Below, piece by piece: positions 43,518 through 52,572 of a stretch of 64,000 bases of DNA. A model generated the notes under the pieces. It saw only the letters and a program-made list of their open reading frames with translations, made no database searches and had not been told where the DNA came from. The stretch spans positions 2,933,501 to 2,997,500 of the forward strand of contig NZ_CP152049.1 in assembly GCF_038630985.1 (NCBI RefSeq). The letters are read 5' to 3'. Position 1 is the stretch's first letter; the number at the start of each line of letters is the position of its first letter. The position numbers and the translations under genes are program-made. Origin of the DNA: Paenibacillus sp. FSL H8-0548 (GTDB taxonomy: Bacteria; Bacillota; Bacilli; Paenibacillales; Paenibacillaceae).

Positions 43518-45107
43518 GTGAGGAAAATGTATTTAAGCTTTCTCTACACAGGAATTATCCTGTTAATTGTTTCTGGCTGCAGTGTAGGCAAGCCTGAGAA
43601 CAAATCTGCTAAATCCAATGAACTTGTGGTTGCTATAGGCTCGGAGCCGGATACAGGCTTCGATCCAACGAAGGGCTGGGGACGCTATGGCTCTCCGCTG
43701 TTCCAAAGTACGCTTCTAAAGCGTGATGATGATTTGAAAATTGTGAACGATCTAGCGACGTCTTACGAGGTGAGTGAAGATGGCAAGCTTTGGACCGTTC
43801 AACTGCGGGATGATGTGACGTTCTCTGATGGGGAGCCGCTTACCGCTGAGGATGTGAAGTTCACTTTCGATACGGCGGCGAATAACGGGGCGTCTATTGA
43901 TTTGACCAATTTGGCAAGCGTTGAGGCCGGTCAGCATGAGGTTGTTTTTCAGCTGAAAAAGCCGCAATCTACCTTTGTTTATTATTTAATTACGACGGGC
44001 ATTGTACCTAAGCATGCATATAGCAGCACTTATGCCGAAAAGCCTGTTGGATCAGGTCCATTTGAGTTTGTACAATGGGACCGCGGCCAACAGCTGATCG
44101 TAAAAACAAATGAAAATTATTATGGAAAGAAGCCATCCTTTCATAAGCTGACCTTCTTATTTCTAAATGAGGATGGCGCATTCGCAGCAGCCAAAGCAGG
44201 CAGCGTCGATGTGGCATACATACCTTCTGCTTTTAGTAAGCAAGAGGTTGCAGGCATGAAGCTTGAAGCCGTGAAAACAGTCGATAACCGTGGAATTGCC
44301 TTCCCATATGTCAAGTCTGGAGGCAAGACGGCGGAAGGGTATCCGATTGGCAACGATGTTACCGCAGATGTGGCTATACGTAAGGCAATCAATACGGTTA
44401 TTAATCGTCAGCAGCTGGTCGATGGTATTCTAGAGGGCTACGGCTCACCGGCGTATACTGCAAATGACGGGCTGCCTTGGTGGAATAAAGAGACAGTTAT
44501 TAAAGATAATGATGCTGAAGCAGCTGCAAAAATATTAGCAGATAGCGGTTGGGTGGACAGCGATAAGGATGGTATTGTTGAAAAAGGTGCTTTAAAAGCT
44601 CAGTTCTCACTTATCTATCCGTCCAGTGACGTTACCCGTCAATCGCTTGCTTTGGCTGCTGCAGATATGGTGAAGGCCGTTGGCATTGACATTCAAGTGG
44701 AAGGCAAGAGCTGGGATGAGATAGAGAAGCTTATGCATTCGAATGCGATTATGCTTGGCTGGGGCAGTCATGATCCACTTGAAATGTTCAATTTATACAG
44801 CAGTGATTTTGGCGGTGTCGATTACTACAACACGGGCTATTACAGCAATCCAGTTGTTGATCAGCTATTTGAGCAAGCATTGGGCGCCCAGACGGAAGAG
44901 GAATCGCTGGACTATTGGAAAAAAGCGCAATGGGACGGACAGACAGGGCTCAGCGCTCTAGGAGATGCGCCGTGGGCATGGCTTGTCAATATCGATCATC
45001 TCTTCTTAGTAAGGGATGGCCTCGACATTGGAAAGCAGCGCATTCAGCCGCATGGCCATGGCTGGCCGGTGACGGACAATATCGAGAACTGGAGCTGGAA
45101 AGAGTAG
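43518..45107 (+). CDS. nikA: Nickel/peptide-type ABC transporter binding lipoprotein
   Basis: A 529-residue family 5 solute-binding protein (NikA/DppA/OppA type), starting at GTG after GAGGAAAG. The lipobox is VSGC. ELVVAIGSEPDTGFDPTKGWG and DGKLWTVQLRDDVTFSDGEPLTAEDVKFTFD are typical, the latter near the SBP_bac_5 signature. The nickel assignment rests on context: nikR nearby, a full nikBCDE-like set downstream and GTGTTAC sites upstream. A peptide or other metallophore complex as substrate (as for Opp or Cnt systems) cannot be excluded. Confidence 0.85.
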   Translation: MRKMYLSFLYTGIILLIVSGCSVGKPENKSAKSNELVVAIGSEPDTGFDPTKGWGRYGSPLFQSTLLKRDDDLKIVNDLATSYEVSEDGKLWTVQLRDDVTFSDGEPLTAEDVKFTFDTAANNGASIDLTNLASVEAGQHEVVFQLKKPQSTFVYYLITTGIVPKHAYSSTYAEKPVGSGPFEFVQWDRGQQLIVKTNENYYGKKPSFHKLTFLFLNEDGAFAAAKAGSVDVAYIPSAFSKQEVAGMKLEAVKTVDNRGIAFPYVKSGGKTAEGYPIGNDVTADVAIRKAINTVINRQQLVDGILEGYGSPAYTANDGLPWWNKETVIKDNDAEAAAKILADSGWVDSDKDGIVEKGALKAQFSLIYPSSDVTRQSLALAAADMVKAVGIDIQVEGKSWDEIEKLMHSNAIMLGWGSHDPLEMFNLYSSDFGGVDYYNTGYYSNPVVDQLFEQALGAQTEEESLDYWKKAQWDGQTGLSALGDAPWAWLVNIDHLFLVRDGLDIGKQRIQPHGHGWPVTDNIENWSWKE

Positions 45108-45128
45108 TAAGCGGGAAGAGGTTGTAGC

Positions 45129-46124
45129 ATGTTGCAGGAAGTTGCTGTTTTTATTGGAAAAAAACTCATACGCTTCATAGCGCTGCTTGCGTCGGTAAGC
45201 ATCATCACCTTCGGACTGGTAGCTATGTCGCCCATCGACCCCGTTCAATCTTATATTGGTGCGGATGTGATGCGCGTTGGGGCAGAGCAAAGACAAGAGA
45301 TTGCCGCGTATTGGGGCCTCGATCGCCCTTTCACTGAACGATTTTTGAAATGGGGGGCAGCCTTGCTTCAAGGCGATATGGGCACATCGATGATTTATCG
45401 CGAGCCGGTAACCGATGTTATCGCCGATCGTTTTATGAATTCTGTTATGCTCATGGCGTTTGCTTGGCTGCTGTCTGGGGTGATTGGCTTTACAGCAGGT
45501 GTGGCGGCGGCTCTGAGGAAGGATTCGTGGTTGGATCGAATAATTAAGAGCTATTGTTACACGCTTGCTTCAACGCCTGCCTTTTGGGTTGGGCTGCTGC
45601 TTATGATGATCTTTGCGGTGTGGCTAGGCTGGCTCCCTGTGGGACTAGGCGTTCCGGCAGGCGTGCTTGCAGAAAATGTTACGGTTGCTGATCATATTCG
45701 GCATATGATTTTACCGGTACTGACACTTAGTGTTGTAGGAATTGCACCCATCGCTTTGCATACAAGGCAGAAGCTAATTGACGTGATGGACAGCGACTTT
45801 ATTTTGTTTGCTAGAGCTAGAGGAGAACGAGGCTGGGGATTGCTGTTCAGACACGGCCTGCGGAATATTGCTTTGCCCGCGATTACACTTCAGTTCGCAT
45901 CCTTTGGCGAGCTGTTTGGAGGTGCTGTGCTTGCGGAGCAGGTATTCTCCTATCCAGGTCTTGGACAAGCAACGGTAGAGTCTGGCTTGAGAGGCGACGT
46001 ACCTTTGCTGATGGGACTTGTTTTGTGCAGCACGCTGTTTGTGTTTACAGGCAACGCTCTAGCTGACTACTTCTACCGTATAGTCGATCCTCGGCTTCGG
46101 CACGGGAAGGAGGAGCGAGCTTGA
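45129..46124 (+). CDS. nikB: ABC transporter permease, NikB/DppB type
   Basis: A 331-residue permease with six membrane helices. The N-terminal TFGLVAMSPIDPVQSYIGADV region, the segment YWGLDRPFTERFLKWGAALLQGDMGTS and the EAA-like loop FARARGERGWGLLFRHGLRNIALP are diagnostic of the DppB/OppB/NikB family. It overlaps the next gene by 4 bp (ATGA). It should form the channel with the NikC-type partner. Confidence 0.88.
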   Translation: MLQEVAVFIGKKLIRFIALLASVSIITFGLVAMSPIDPVQSYIGADVMRVGAEQRQEIAAYWGLDRPFTERFLKWGAALLQGDMGTSMIYREPVTDVIADRFMNSVMLMAFAWLLSGVIGFTAGVAAALRKDSWLDRIIKSYCYTLASTPAFWVGLLLMMIFAVWLGWLPVGLGVPAGVLAENVTVADHIRHMILPVLTLSVVGIAPIALHTRQKLIDVMDSDFILFARARGERGWGLLFRHGLRNIALPAITLQFASFGELFGGAVLAEQVFSYPGLGQATVESGLRGDVPLLMGLVLCSTLFVFTGNALADYFYRIVDPRLRHGKEERA

Positions 46125-46981
46125 AACATTCTGCATCCCTATTTAAGCATAAACAGAGTAAAGGCTGGAATGGGCGGCGCCGCGCCTATTTCTCAGCAGC
46201 AGCGGCAGCGGTTCTGCTTGCCAGTATTGGCATCGGCAGCTGGCTGCTGGGCTCCACAGGACTTTCCGTACAGCTGGAAAATAGGAATTTCCCGCCCTCG
46301 CTTGCCCATTGGTTTGGGACCGATTGGCTTGGAAGAGATATGCTTTCCCGTACGGTGAAGGGACTTGCTTTAAGTATACAAGTGGGACTGCTGGGTGCTG
46401 CATGCAGTGCTGTCATTGCAGCGGTTATGGGTCTCATGGCGGCTACACTTGGCAAAACAGCTGATCGGATCATTTCCTGGCTGATCGATGTTTTTTTAAG
46501 TGTTCCGCATCTTGTCATGCTCATTCTAATTGCCTTCGTATGCGGCGGTGGGCTTAAAGGAGTTGCCATAGGCATTATGCTGACCCATTGGCCGAGTCTC
46601 GCGCGGGTGATCCGAGCGGAGGCGCTTCAGCTCATGTCAGCAGAATATGTGCTCGTTTCCAGCAAGCTGGGCAGATCGAGATACTGGATCGCGACCCGCC
46701 ACCTTGCGCCGCACTTGTTTCCACAGTTGCTTGTCGGCTTTTTGCTATTATTTCCTCATGCAGTGCTGCATGAAGCGGCGATTACGTTCATCGGTCTTGG
46801 CATGTCGCCTCATCAGCCGGCAATCGGAATTATATTATCGGAATCTATGCGTTATTTATCGACGGGCATGTGGTGGTTGGCTGTTTTTCCAGGCCTCGGA
46901 CTGCTTGCCACTGTGCGAGCCTTCGATAAGCTGGGCAATCATTTGCGACAGCTCATCGATCCGCGAAATGCGCATTTATAA
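46121..46981 (+). CDS. nikC: ABC transporter permease, NikC/DppC type
   Basis: A 286-residue permease. The N-terminal HWFGTDWLGRDMLSRTVKGL motif (FGTDxxGRD) and VLVSSKLGRSRYWIATRHLAPHLFPQLL loop are typical of DppC/NikC proteins. It starts within the end of the NikB gene (ATGA overlap), showing tight coupling. The reading frame ends 30 bp before the first ATPase gene. Confidence 0.88.
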   Translation: MKHSASLFKHKQSKGWNGRRRAYFSAAAAAVLLASIGIGSWLLGSTGLSVQLENRNFPPSLAHWFGTDWLGRDMLSRTVKGLALSIQVGLLGAACSAVIAAVMGLMAATLGKTADRIISWLIDVFLSVPHLVMLILIAFVCGGGLKGVAIGIMLTHWPSLARVIRAEALQLMSAEYVLVSSKLGRSRYWIATRHLAPHLFPQLLVGFLLLFPHAVLHEAAITFIGLGMSPHQPAIGIILSESMRYLSTGMWWLAVFPGLGLLATVRAFDKLGNHLRQLIDPRNAHL

Positions 46982-47011
46982 GCAATGGATGCAAAGGAAG
47001 GAGGAAACGGC

Positions 47012-47935
47012 ATGCCTCTACTTGAGGTGAACAAATTATCGATCTCCTTTATACAGTATGTTAAGGGCTTCGGGCAGCAAAGAACGACAGTTATGGACGA
47101 GCTGGATTTTTCAATAAATGAAGGCGAGATCGTTGCAGTTGTTGGCGCGAGTGGATCAGGAAAAAGCTTGCTTGCTCACGCAATTATGGGTATTTTACCG
47201 AAAAACGTGGATACAACGGGAACGATCTCTTATGGCGGTGAGCTGCTGGATGAAGCTAAGCTCCGGCTTTACCGAGGGCAGGAAATCGCGCTTGTGCCGC
47301 AATCTGTAAGTTATCTTGACCCGCTTATGCGCGTGGATAAGCAGCTGCGAGTGAGAACAGATGGCGCGAAGCAGCTTAAGGAGCGTCAAAGCTTGTTTGA
47401 GCGTTTTCAATTGGGCAAGCATGTGGGACGGCTTTACCCATTTCAGCTCTCAGGAGGAATGGCGCGCAAGGTGCTCGTTTCCACTGCTGCGATTGGCAGG
47501 ACGCGTCTCATTATAGCGGACGAGCCAACGCCGGGCATGCATCCGGATGATGTTGCGGAGGCTTTGGGGCACTTTAAGCAGCTTGCTGATGGCGGCTGTG
47601 CTATTTTGTTTATTACCCATGACATTGAGGCGGCCTTGCGAATCGCGGATAAGGTGGCTGTTTTTTACGCGGGAACGGTTGTGGAGTTCGCTTCTGCAAG
47701 CGATTTTCAGGGACAGGGTGAGTTGCTAAGGCATCCATACAGCAAAGCCTTATGGCGTGCACTCCCCCAAAATGGCTTTGAGCCGATCGCTGGGACGCAG
47801 CCTGCACGAAGCGCTGACCTGCAAGGCTGTTTTTTCGCTGATCGCTGCAGCTCTTGTACAGAGGGCTGTCTTTCAAAGCGACCAGGGCAGCGAGAGCTTC
47901 GCGGTGGAATGGTGAGGTGTCTGCATGCAACTTGA
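47012..47935 (+). CDS. nikD: ABC transporter ATPase, NikD/DppD type
   Basis: A 307-residue ATPase. The start at 47012 follows AAGGAGGA; an upstream ATG at 46985 precedes that site. Walker A is VGASGSGKS, the signature LSGGMARK and Walker B LIIADEPTPG; the usual Gln of LSGGMxQR is replaced (LSGGMARKV). The C-terminal oligopeptide/dipeptide extension with four Cys (CFFADRCSSCTEGC) is present. Overlaps the next gene by 11 bp. Confidence 0.88.
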   Translation: MPLLEVNKLSISFIQYVKGFGQQRTTVMDELDFSINEGEIVAVVGASGSGKSLLAHAIMGILPKNVDTTGTISYGGELLDEAKLRLYRGQEIALVPQSVSYLDPLMRVDKQLRVRTDGAKQLKERQSLFERFQLGKHVGRLYPFQLSGGMARKVLVSTAAIGRTRLIIADEPTPGMHPDDVAEALGHFKQLADGGCAILFITHDIEAALRIADKVAVFYAGTVVEFASASDFQGQGELLRHPYSKALWRALPQNGFEPIAGTQPARSADLQGCFFADRCSSCTEGCLSKRPGQRELRGGMVRCLHAT

Positions 47936-48524
47936 AGGAAACAATCTAGGCTGGCGATATGGGAACGGGCCCTGGCTCTTTAACGATTTCTCCATAACGC
48001 TTAAGGCTGGAGAGGTCATTGGTCTGGTCGGTCCGAGCGGAAGCGGAAAAACGTCGCTCGCTCGTTTATTGGCTGGTTATATACGGCCGATTACAGGCGA
48101 CGTTCGGATAACAGGTAAGCCGGAGCACACGGGGAGCTATCATCCTGTTCAAATGATCTTTCAGCATCCGGAGCGGGCCGTTAATCCGAGATGGCGAATG
48201 GCCAAAACCTTAACGGAGGGCTGGACGCCTGATGAAGCGCTGCTTGAAGCGCTAGGCATTAAGGCGGACTGGCTTCAGCGGTTTCCGAATGAATTGTCCG
48301 GCGGGGAGCTGCAGCGCTGCTGCATCGCTAGAGCACTTGGACCAGATACAAAGTTTATCATTGCGGATGAAATGACGACGATGCTGGATGCAATTACGCA
48401 GGCTCAAATTTGGCATACCATGCTCGGCATCGTTCAATCCCGTCAAATTGGTCTGCTCGTTATTAGTCATGATCATGCGCTCATCAGTAAAATCTGTGAT
48501 CGTACCGTTCAATTTCATTCCTGA
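47925..48524 (+). CDS. nikE: ABC transporter ATPase, NikE/DppF type, short
   Basis: A 199-residue ATPase with Walker A VGPSGSGKT, signature LSGGELQR, Walker B FIIADEMTTMLD and the switch His in VISHDHAL. It is shorter than most NikE/DppF proteins (about 260-320) because it stops right after the ATPase core without a C-terminal oligopeptide extension. The nik operon ends here, 9 bp from a convergent regulator, with no obvious terminator of its own. Confidence 0.85.
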   Translation: MQLEGNNLGWRYGNGPWLFNDFSITLKAGEVIGLVGPSGSGKTSLARLLAGYIRPITGDVRITGKPEHTGSYHPVQMIFQHPERAVNPRWRMAKTLTEGWTPDEALLEALGIKADWLQRFPNELSGGELQRCCIARALGPDTKFIIADEMTTMLDAITQAQIWHTMLGIVQSRQIGLLVISHDHALISKICDRTVQFHS

Positions 48525-48533
48525 CAGCTGCCC

Positions 48534-49364
48534 TTAGAGCAGTCGGCTCAGCTTCGTCTCGGTTGACGACTCCGGTGCAGGCGTATAGACGCTGCATCTG
48601 AGGTCTGTATTTCCTTGTACTTGGAAAGAAGTCAAATGAAATAACATTTTTCCCACCTTCGCATGCCGGAATTCAAGCAATACATCTGGGGCAGAGCTAA
48701 CCTGGCTTTGCTCCCATAGGTATTGGAACTCTGGATGGCTCCCCTTCATTTCCTCGATAAAACGTTCATACCAATCATCCTGTACATATTGACCGTAATA
48801 AGCACGAAAGATAGCGAGATATCCGCCCACAAAATGCTCCCAGTTTCCCGCAAGCCTGCGCAGCTCCTTACGCGTGAACAACAGTTGAATCATATTTCTC
48901 TGTTCAATAGGAATTTGTTCGAAATCCATAAACACATGGGAGGCTGCTCGGTTCCAACCCACGATCTGGCAGCGACGATCCGAAATTATGGTCGGACAGA
49001 AGCGCAGCTCCTGCAAGATCCTCTTTAAGGAGGGGGTGATTTCGGAATGCTCCTCATGAACGGAGGCTGTGCTATGACCAGACCCAAGCGCGAGTGCATA
49101 TAAATATTTGCGCTCGTCGTCATTCATTTGCAAAGCTGCTGCGACACAATCCAGAACAGAGCTGGATACTTTAATATCTCTCCCTTGCTCCAGCCACGTA
49201 TACCAGGTTGGGCTGACGCCTGCCAGCTGAGCAACCTCTTCTCTCCTTAAGCCTGGCGTTCTCCGGCGAGTACCGGAAGGAAAGCCTGCTGCTTCGGGAG
49301 AAATTTTGGCGCGTTTTGATTTTAAGAAGGAGGATAAGGCTTGAAGTCTAGTTTCTTGATTGAT
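48534..49364 (-). CDS. MmyB-like XRE-family transcriptional regulator
   Basis: A 276-residue regulator. The start at 49364 follows AAGGATG; the ORF can be extended by seven residues. The N-terminal helix-turn-helix reads GLRREEVAQLAGVSPTWYTWLEQGRDIKVSSSVLDCVAAAL, the characteristic XRE-MmyB form, and the C-terminal ligand-binding domain contains MIQLLFTRKELRRLAGNWEH. Such proteins bind fatty-acid-like ligands and often control a neighbouring short-chain dehydrogenase. Here the divergent neighbour is a fabF-like gene, which would fit control of lipid metabolism. Confidence 0.9.
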   Translation of the reverse strand: MNQETRLQALSSFLKSKRAKISPEAAGFPSGTRRRTPGLRREEVAQLAGVSPTWYTWLEQGRDIKVSSSVLDCVAAALQMNDDERKYLYALALGSGHSTASVHEEHSEITPSLKRILQELRFCPTIISDRRCQIVGWNRAASHVFMDFEQIPIEQRNMIQLLFTRKELRRLAGNWEHFVGGYLAIFRAYYGQYVQDDWYERFIEEMKGSHPEFQYLWEQSQVSSAPDVLLEFRHAKVGKMLFHLTSFQVQGNTDLRCSVYTPAPESSTETKLSRLL

Positions 49365-49489
49365 CATAGCAACCATCCTTAGCATACGATAGAGTGGTAC
49401 TCATTATACTATAATAAACTGCAACTTGTAATAGGATAACCAATGTGACAAACTACATTCAAGCAAGGTAGCAATGAGGGGGATGCAAA

Positions 49490-50728
49490 GTGGAAAGAGT
49501 CGTTATTACAGGGATGGGTGTCATATCGCCACTCGGAAATAGTGTCGAGCATTTATGGGACGGACTAGTGAATGGAGTATCAGGCATTTCAAAAATTGAC
49601 GCTTTCGATGCAAGTAAACATAAAGCCAGAATAGCAGGTATTGTGCGAGATTTTGATGCTGAGGCATTATTTGGCCGTAAGGAAGCGCGCCGCATGGATC
49701 GGTTTAGCCAGTTCGCCATAGCCGCTGCTGAGCAAGCACTGAAGGATGCTGCACTGTCGCTTGAGCAGACAGACCTCGAACGTGTTGGCGTTTATGTAGG
49801 CTCGGGGATTGGCGGTATCCAGACGCTGCTCACCCAAGCAGAGCTGCTAAAGGAACGCGGCCCTGATCGGGTGAGTCCGACGCTTGTGCCGATGATGATT
49901 GCAAACATGGCAGCGGCGATGATCAGCATTCGATTCGGGACGCAGGGGCCTTCCATGGCGCCAGTAACCGCCTGCTCGATTGGAAACACAGCAATAGGGG
50001 AGGCGTGGAGGCTTATCCGCTCAGGAAGCGCCGATGTCGTCATCGCTGGAGGTACAGAAGCGGCAATAACGGATATTTCACTGGCGAGCTTTGGCAATGC
50101 TACCTCCGTATCAACAAGGAATGATGCGCCTGAGAAGGCGAGTCGTCCTTTTGACGCGGGGCGAGACGGCTTCGTTATGGCTGAAGGAGCGGGAATTCTC
50201 ATACTGGAGTCTCTCTCACATGCGCTAAGCAGAGGGGCTCGCATTCATGCGGAGGTCATCGGCTATGGCGCAAGCTCAGATGCCTATCATATGGTTGCTA
50301 CGCATCCGGAGGGAATTGGAGCTTATCAGGCGATGAAGCATGCGTTAAGAGAAGCTAATTTGCAGCCCGAGCAAATTGATTTGATCAGCGCTCACGCAAC
50401 CAGCACCGAAATCGGGGACCGTTCAGAAACTGCCGCGATCAAAAAGCTGTTCGGCGAGTTTGCTTATCGTATTCCTGTGACAGCAAACAAATCAATGACG
50501 GGTCATATGCTGGGAGCCGCGGGCGGAGTAGAGGCGATCGCCCTTGTAAAGAGCATTCAGGAAGGAATTATTCCTCCAACGATCAACCAAGAGGAGCCAG
50601 ATCCGATATGCGATCTTGATTATGTGCCGAATAAGGCGCGCGAGGCGAGTGTCGATATCGGCATGTCCAATTCATTTGGCTTCGGTGGTCATAATGCGGT
50701 TATTATTTTGAAAAAATATACAGCATAA
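49490..50728 (+). CDS. Beta-ketoacyl-ACP synthase II (FabF-like)
   Basis: A 412-residue thiolase-fold condensing enzyme starting at GTG. The catalytic triad is complete: Cys162 in VTACSIGNTA, His302 in SAHATSTEIGD and His339 in KSMTGHMLGAAGG. It extends acyl chains by condensing malonyl-ACP. It is not in a fab cluster: the neighbours are an MmyB-like regulator (divergent) and a siderophore regulator, so it is probably a second, specialised copy. Confidence 0.93.
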   Translation: MERVVITGMGVISPLGNSVEHLWDGLVNGVSGISKIDAFDASKHKARIAGIVRDFDAEALFGRKEARRMDRFSQFAIAAAEQALKDAALSLEQTDLERVGVYVGSGIGGIQTLLTQAELLKERGPDRVSPTLVPMMIANMAAAMISIRFGTQGPSMAPVTACSIGNTAIGEAWRLIRSGSADVVIAGGTEAAITDISLASFGNATSVSTRNDAPEKASRPFDAGRDGFVMAEGAGILILESLSHALSRGARIHAEVIGYGASSDAYHMVATHPEGIGAYQAMKHALREANLQPEQIDLISAHATSTEIGDRSETAAIKKLFGEFAYRIPVTANKSMTGHMLGAAGGVEAIALVKSIQEGIIPPTINQEEPDPICDLDYVPNKAREASVDIGMSNSFGFGGHNAVIILKKYTA

Positions 50729-50762
50729 AAGCATTGAAATAAGCAGCTTTTTTCATTACAAT

Positions 50763-50777
50763 TGATAATGATTTTCA
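50763..50777. promoter_or_regulatory. Fur box upstream of siderophore regulator
   Basis: TGATAATGATTTTCA matches the 7-1-7 Fur consensus (TGATAATnATTATCA) at all but one symmetric position and lies 52 bp before the start at 50829. Confidence 0.8.
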
Positions 50778-50828
50778 ATTAATGCTGTCATTCGCACATA
50801 AGCGTCAGCTGAGGGGAGCGGAGCTGTA

Positions 50829-52442
50829 ATGAGCACGCTTGATCATCATCAATGGTTAACAGATGTATTATTGGATATTGGACATGCTGGAAAAGGAACG
50901 CAAGTGCCAAGCTGGGTTGACGGTGACACGCCGTTAGCCCAGCATACTTTGCTTTATTTGGCCAAAGGCGCAGGTACGCTGACGATGAACGGCCAGCCGA
51001 TTGCCCTTGAGCGGGATTCGCTTCATATATATGCACCAGGCATTATGCTGGCTGCTCAGCTCTCACCAGATTTTGAGAACGAGCTTTATTATTTATCATT
51101 TGATTGGTTTCGATTAACCGAGCAGACGGATGCTGGCCGATCTTATAAGCGTGAGCTGAGCTTTCCGTTACAAGGCAAGCAGCTCATCAGCGGCAGCTTA
51201 GTTAAGCGGTACTTCTATTTGCTTTCGGCTGGCGGAGAGTCAGATAGAAGTCCGCTGCTCGCCCAGCAGCATTTGTCGGACTTGCTATATATATTGCTGC
51301 AGCATGCAGAGCCGGCGGAGGTGGAAGAGCTGCCTGACCGGCTTAGATTGACGCTTGATTATATGCAATGCCATTACCGAGAAGAAATTAGAGTGGACAA
51401 GCTGGCAGGAATGGCCAGGCTTCATCCGTCGTATTACTCCCAAATATTCAAAAAATCGATGGATAAGACGCCTGTGTCGTATTTGACCCATCTCCGCATG
51501 AACAAAGCGAAGGAAATGCTGCTGACGACGGATAAATCGGTCAACGATATTGCAGCGGACGTAGGATATGAGGATGAGTTTTATTTCAGCCGCCGTTTTA
51601 AGGAAACGAGCGGGTATTCCCCAAGCATTTACACGAAAAAACAGGATTTGAATATTATTTCCCTCTCATCCCCTTATACCGATCATCTGTTTACGCTTGG
51701 CCTGCATCCATGCGCTGCGCAGGTTCATCGCTTTATGCCGCTGGTGACTAAGGAGCTAATATTGCCTAAGCATGCTGCTGAGCCATGGGAAACCAGCCGG
51801 CAATCGTTCAGCGATATGAAGCCGGATTTAATTGTCTGCAAGGATAACGTGCTCGCAAAGGCGAAAGCTCATATTAACGACATTGCTCCTATCATTCCAA
51901 TTTCGTGGGCAAGCAAGGACATTTATGCTCACCATAATGAGCTTGCCGAGCTGGTCGACAGAAGACAGCTTGCACGGCGCTGGCTGGACGGGCATGAGCA
52001 CAGCTCCGAGCGGCTGCGCAGGAAAGTTAAGGCGAGGATAGGGGAAGCAACCGTTGCGATTTGCGTTGTCCGCAAAAATGATTTGAGAATGTATGGAACA
52101 AGAAACATCGGCCACGTATTTTACCGCTCACTGCAGCTTAGTATGCCAGCACGAATCGTACAAGCTCAAGCACCTTACCAGATCGGCACCGGCTTTAACT
52201 GGATGTCCATCAAGCCGGATGAGATTTTGGATTTCGAATCGGATTATTTGTTTGTTGTATGCGAGACGGAACAGGACCACCAGCGAGTGCAGCGTTATAT
52301 AGAGACTAACCCATATTGGGCTAAGCATCCCGCTGTTCGAAGTCAGAAGCTTTGTTTTTTGGATTGGAGCAAGTGGATCGTGTATGCGCCTCATGGAATT
52401 GACCAACAATTAGAAGAGGCTGGACGGCTGCTGGGCAATTGA
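50829..52442 (+). CDS. AraC regulator fused to ferric-siderophore-binding domain (Btr-like)
   Basis: A 537-residue regulator. An N-terminal cupin-like part is followed by the AraC helix-turn-helix pair (RVDKLAGMARLHPSYYSQIF and VNDIAADVGYEDEFYFSRRF, about residues 180-260). From about 275 to the end a periplasmic-binding-like domain carries a segment DMKPDLIVCKD and GIDQQLEEAGRLLGN, as in iron-siderophore binding proteins. The design matches B. subtilis Btr, which senses bacillibactin/enterobactin and activates feuABC. It probably activates the FecCD-type operon downstream when siderophore is present; a Fur box controls it. Confidence 0.93.
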   Translation: MSTLDHHQWLTDVLLDIGHAGKGTQVPSWVDGDTPLAQHTLLYLAKGAGTLTMNGQPIALERDSLHIYAPGIMLAAQLSPDFENELYYLSFDWFRLTEQTDAGRSYKRELSFPLQGKQLISGSLVKRYFYLLSAGGESDRSPLLAQQHLSDLLYILLQHAEPAEVEELPDRLRLTLDYMQCHYREEIRVDKLAGMARLHPSYYSQIFKKSMDKTPVSYLTHLRMNKAKEMLLTTDKSVNDIAADVGYEDEFYFSRRFKETSGYSPSIYTKKQDLNIISLSSPYTDHLFTLGLHPCAAQVHRFMPLVTKELILPKHAAEPWETSRQSFSDMKPDLIVCKDNVLAKAKAHINDIAPIIPISWASKDIYAHHNELAELVDRRQLARRWLDGHEHSSERLRRKVKARIGEATVAICVVRKNDLRMYGTRNIGHVFYRSLQLSMPARIVQAQAPYQIGTGFNWMSIKPDEILDFESDYLFVVCETEQDHQRVQRYIETNPYWAKHPAVRSQKLCFLDWSKWIVYAPHGIDQQLEEAGRLLGN

Positions 52443-52533
52443 CAGCAGCTGATACGCCGATCTTCGAAATATCCATGAAGGAATCTTGATTTATGCCATG
52501 TACGGACGGAGAGAGGAAGCTATAATTAAATAA

Positions 52534-52548
52534 TGATAATGATTATCA
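52534..52548. promoter_or_regulatory. Perfect Fur box upstream of the siderophore permease operon
   Basis: TGATAATGATTATCA is a 15-of-15 match to the Fur 7-1-7 consensus, 25 bp before the first permease start. Confidence 0.93.
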
Positions 52549-52572
52549 ATATTATCGTGAAAGGGAGGAGCT

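Noticed and set aside
45006..45371. Minus-strand 121-residue ORF over nikA/nikB
   Set aside because: It is antisense to two well-supported genes with strong family motifs and has no ribosome site.
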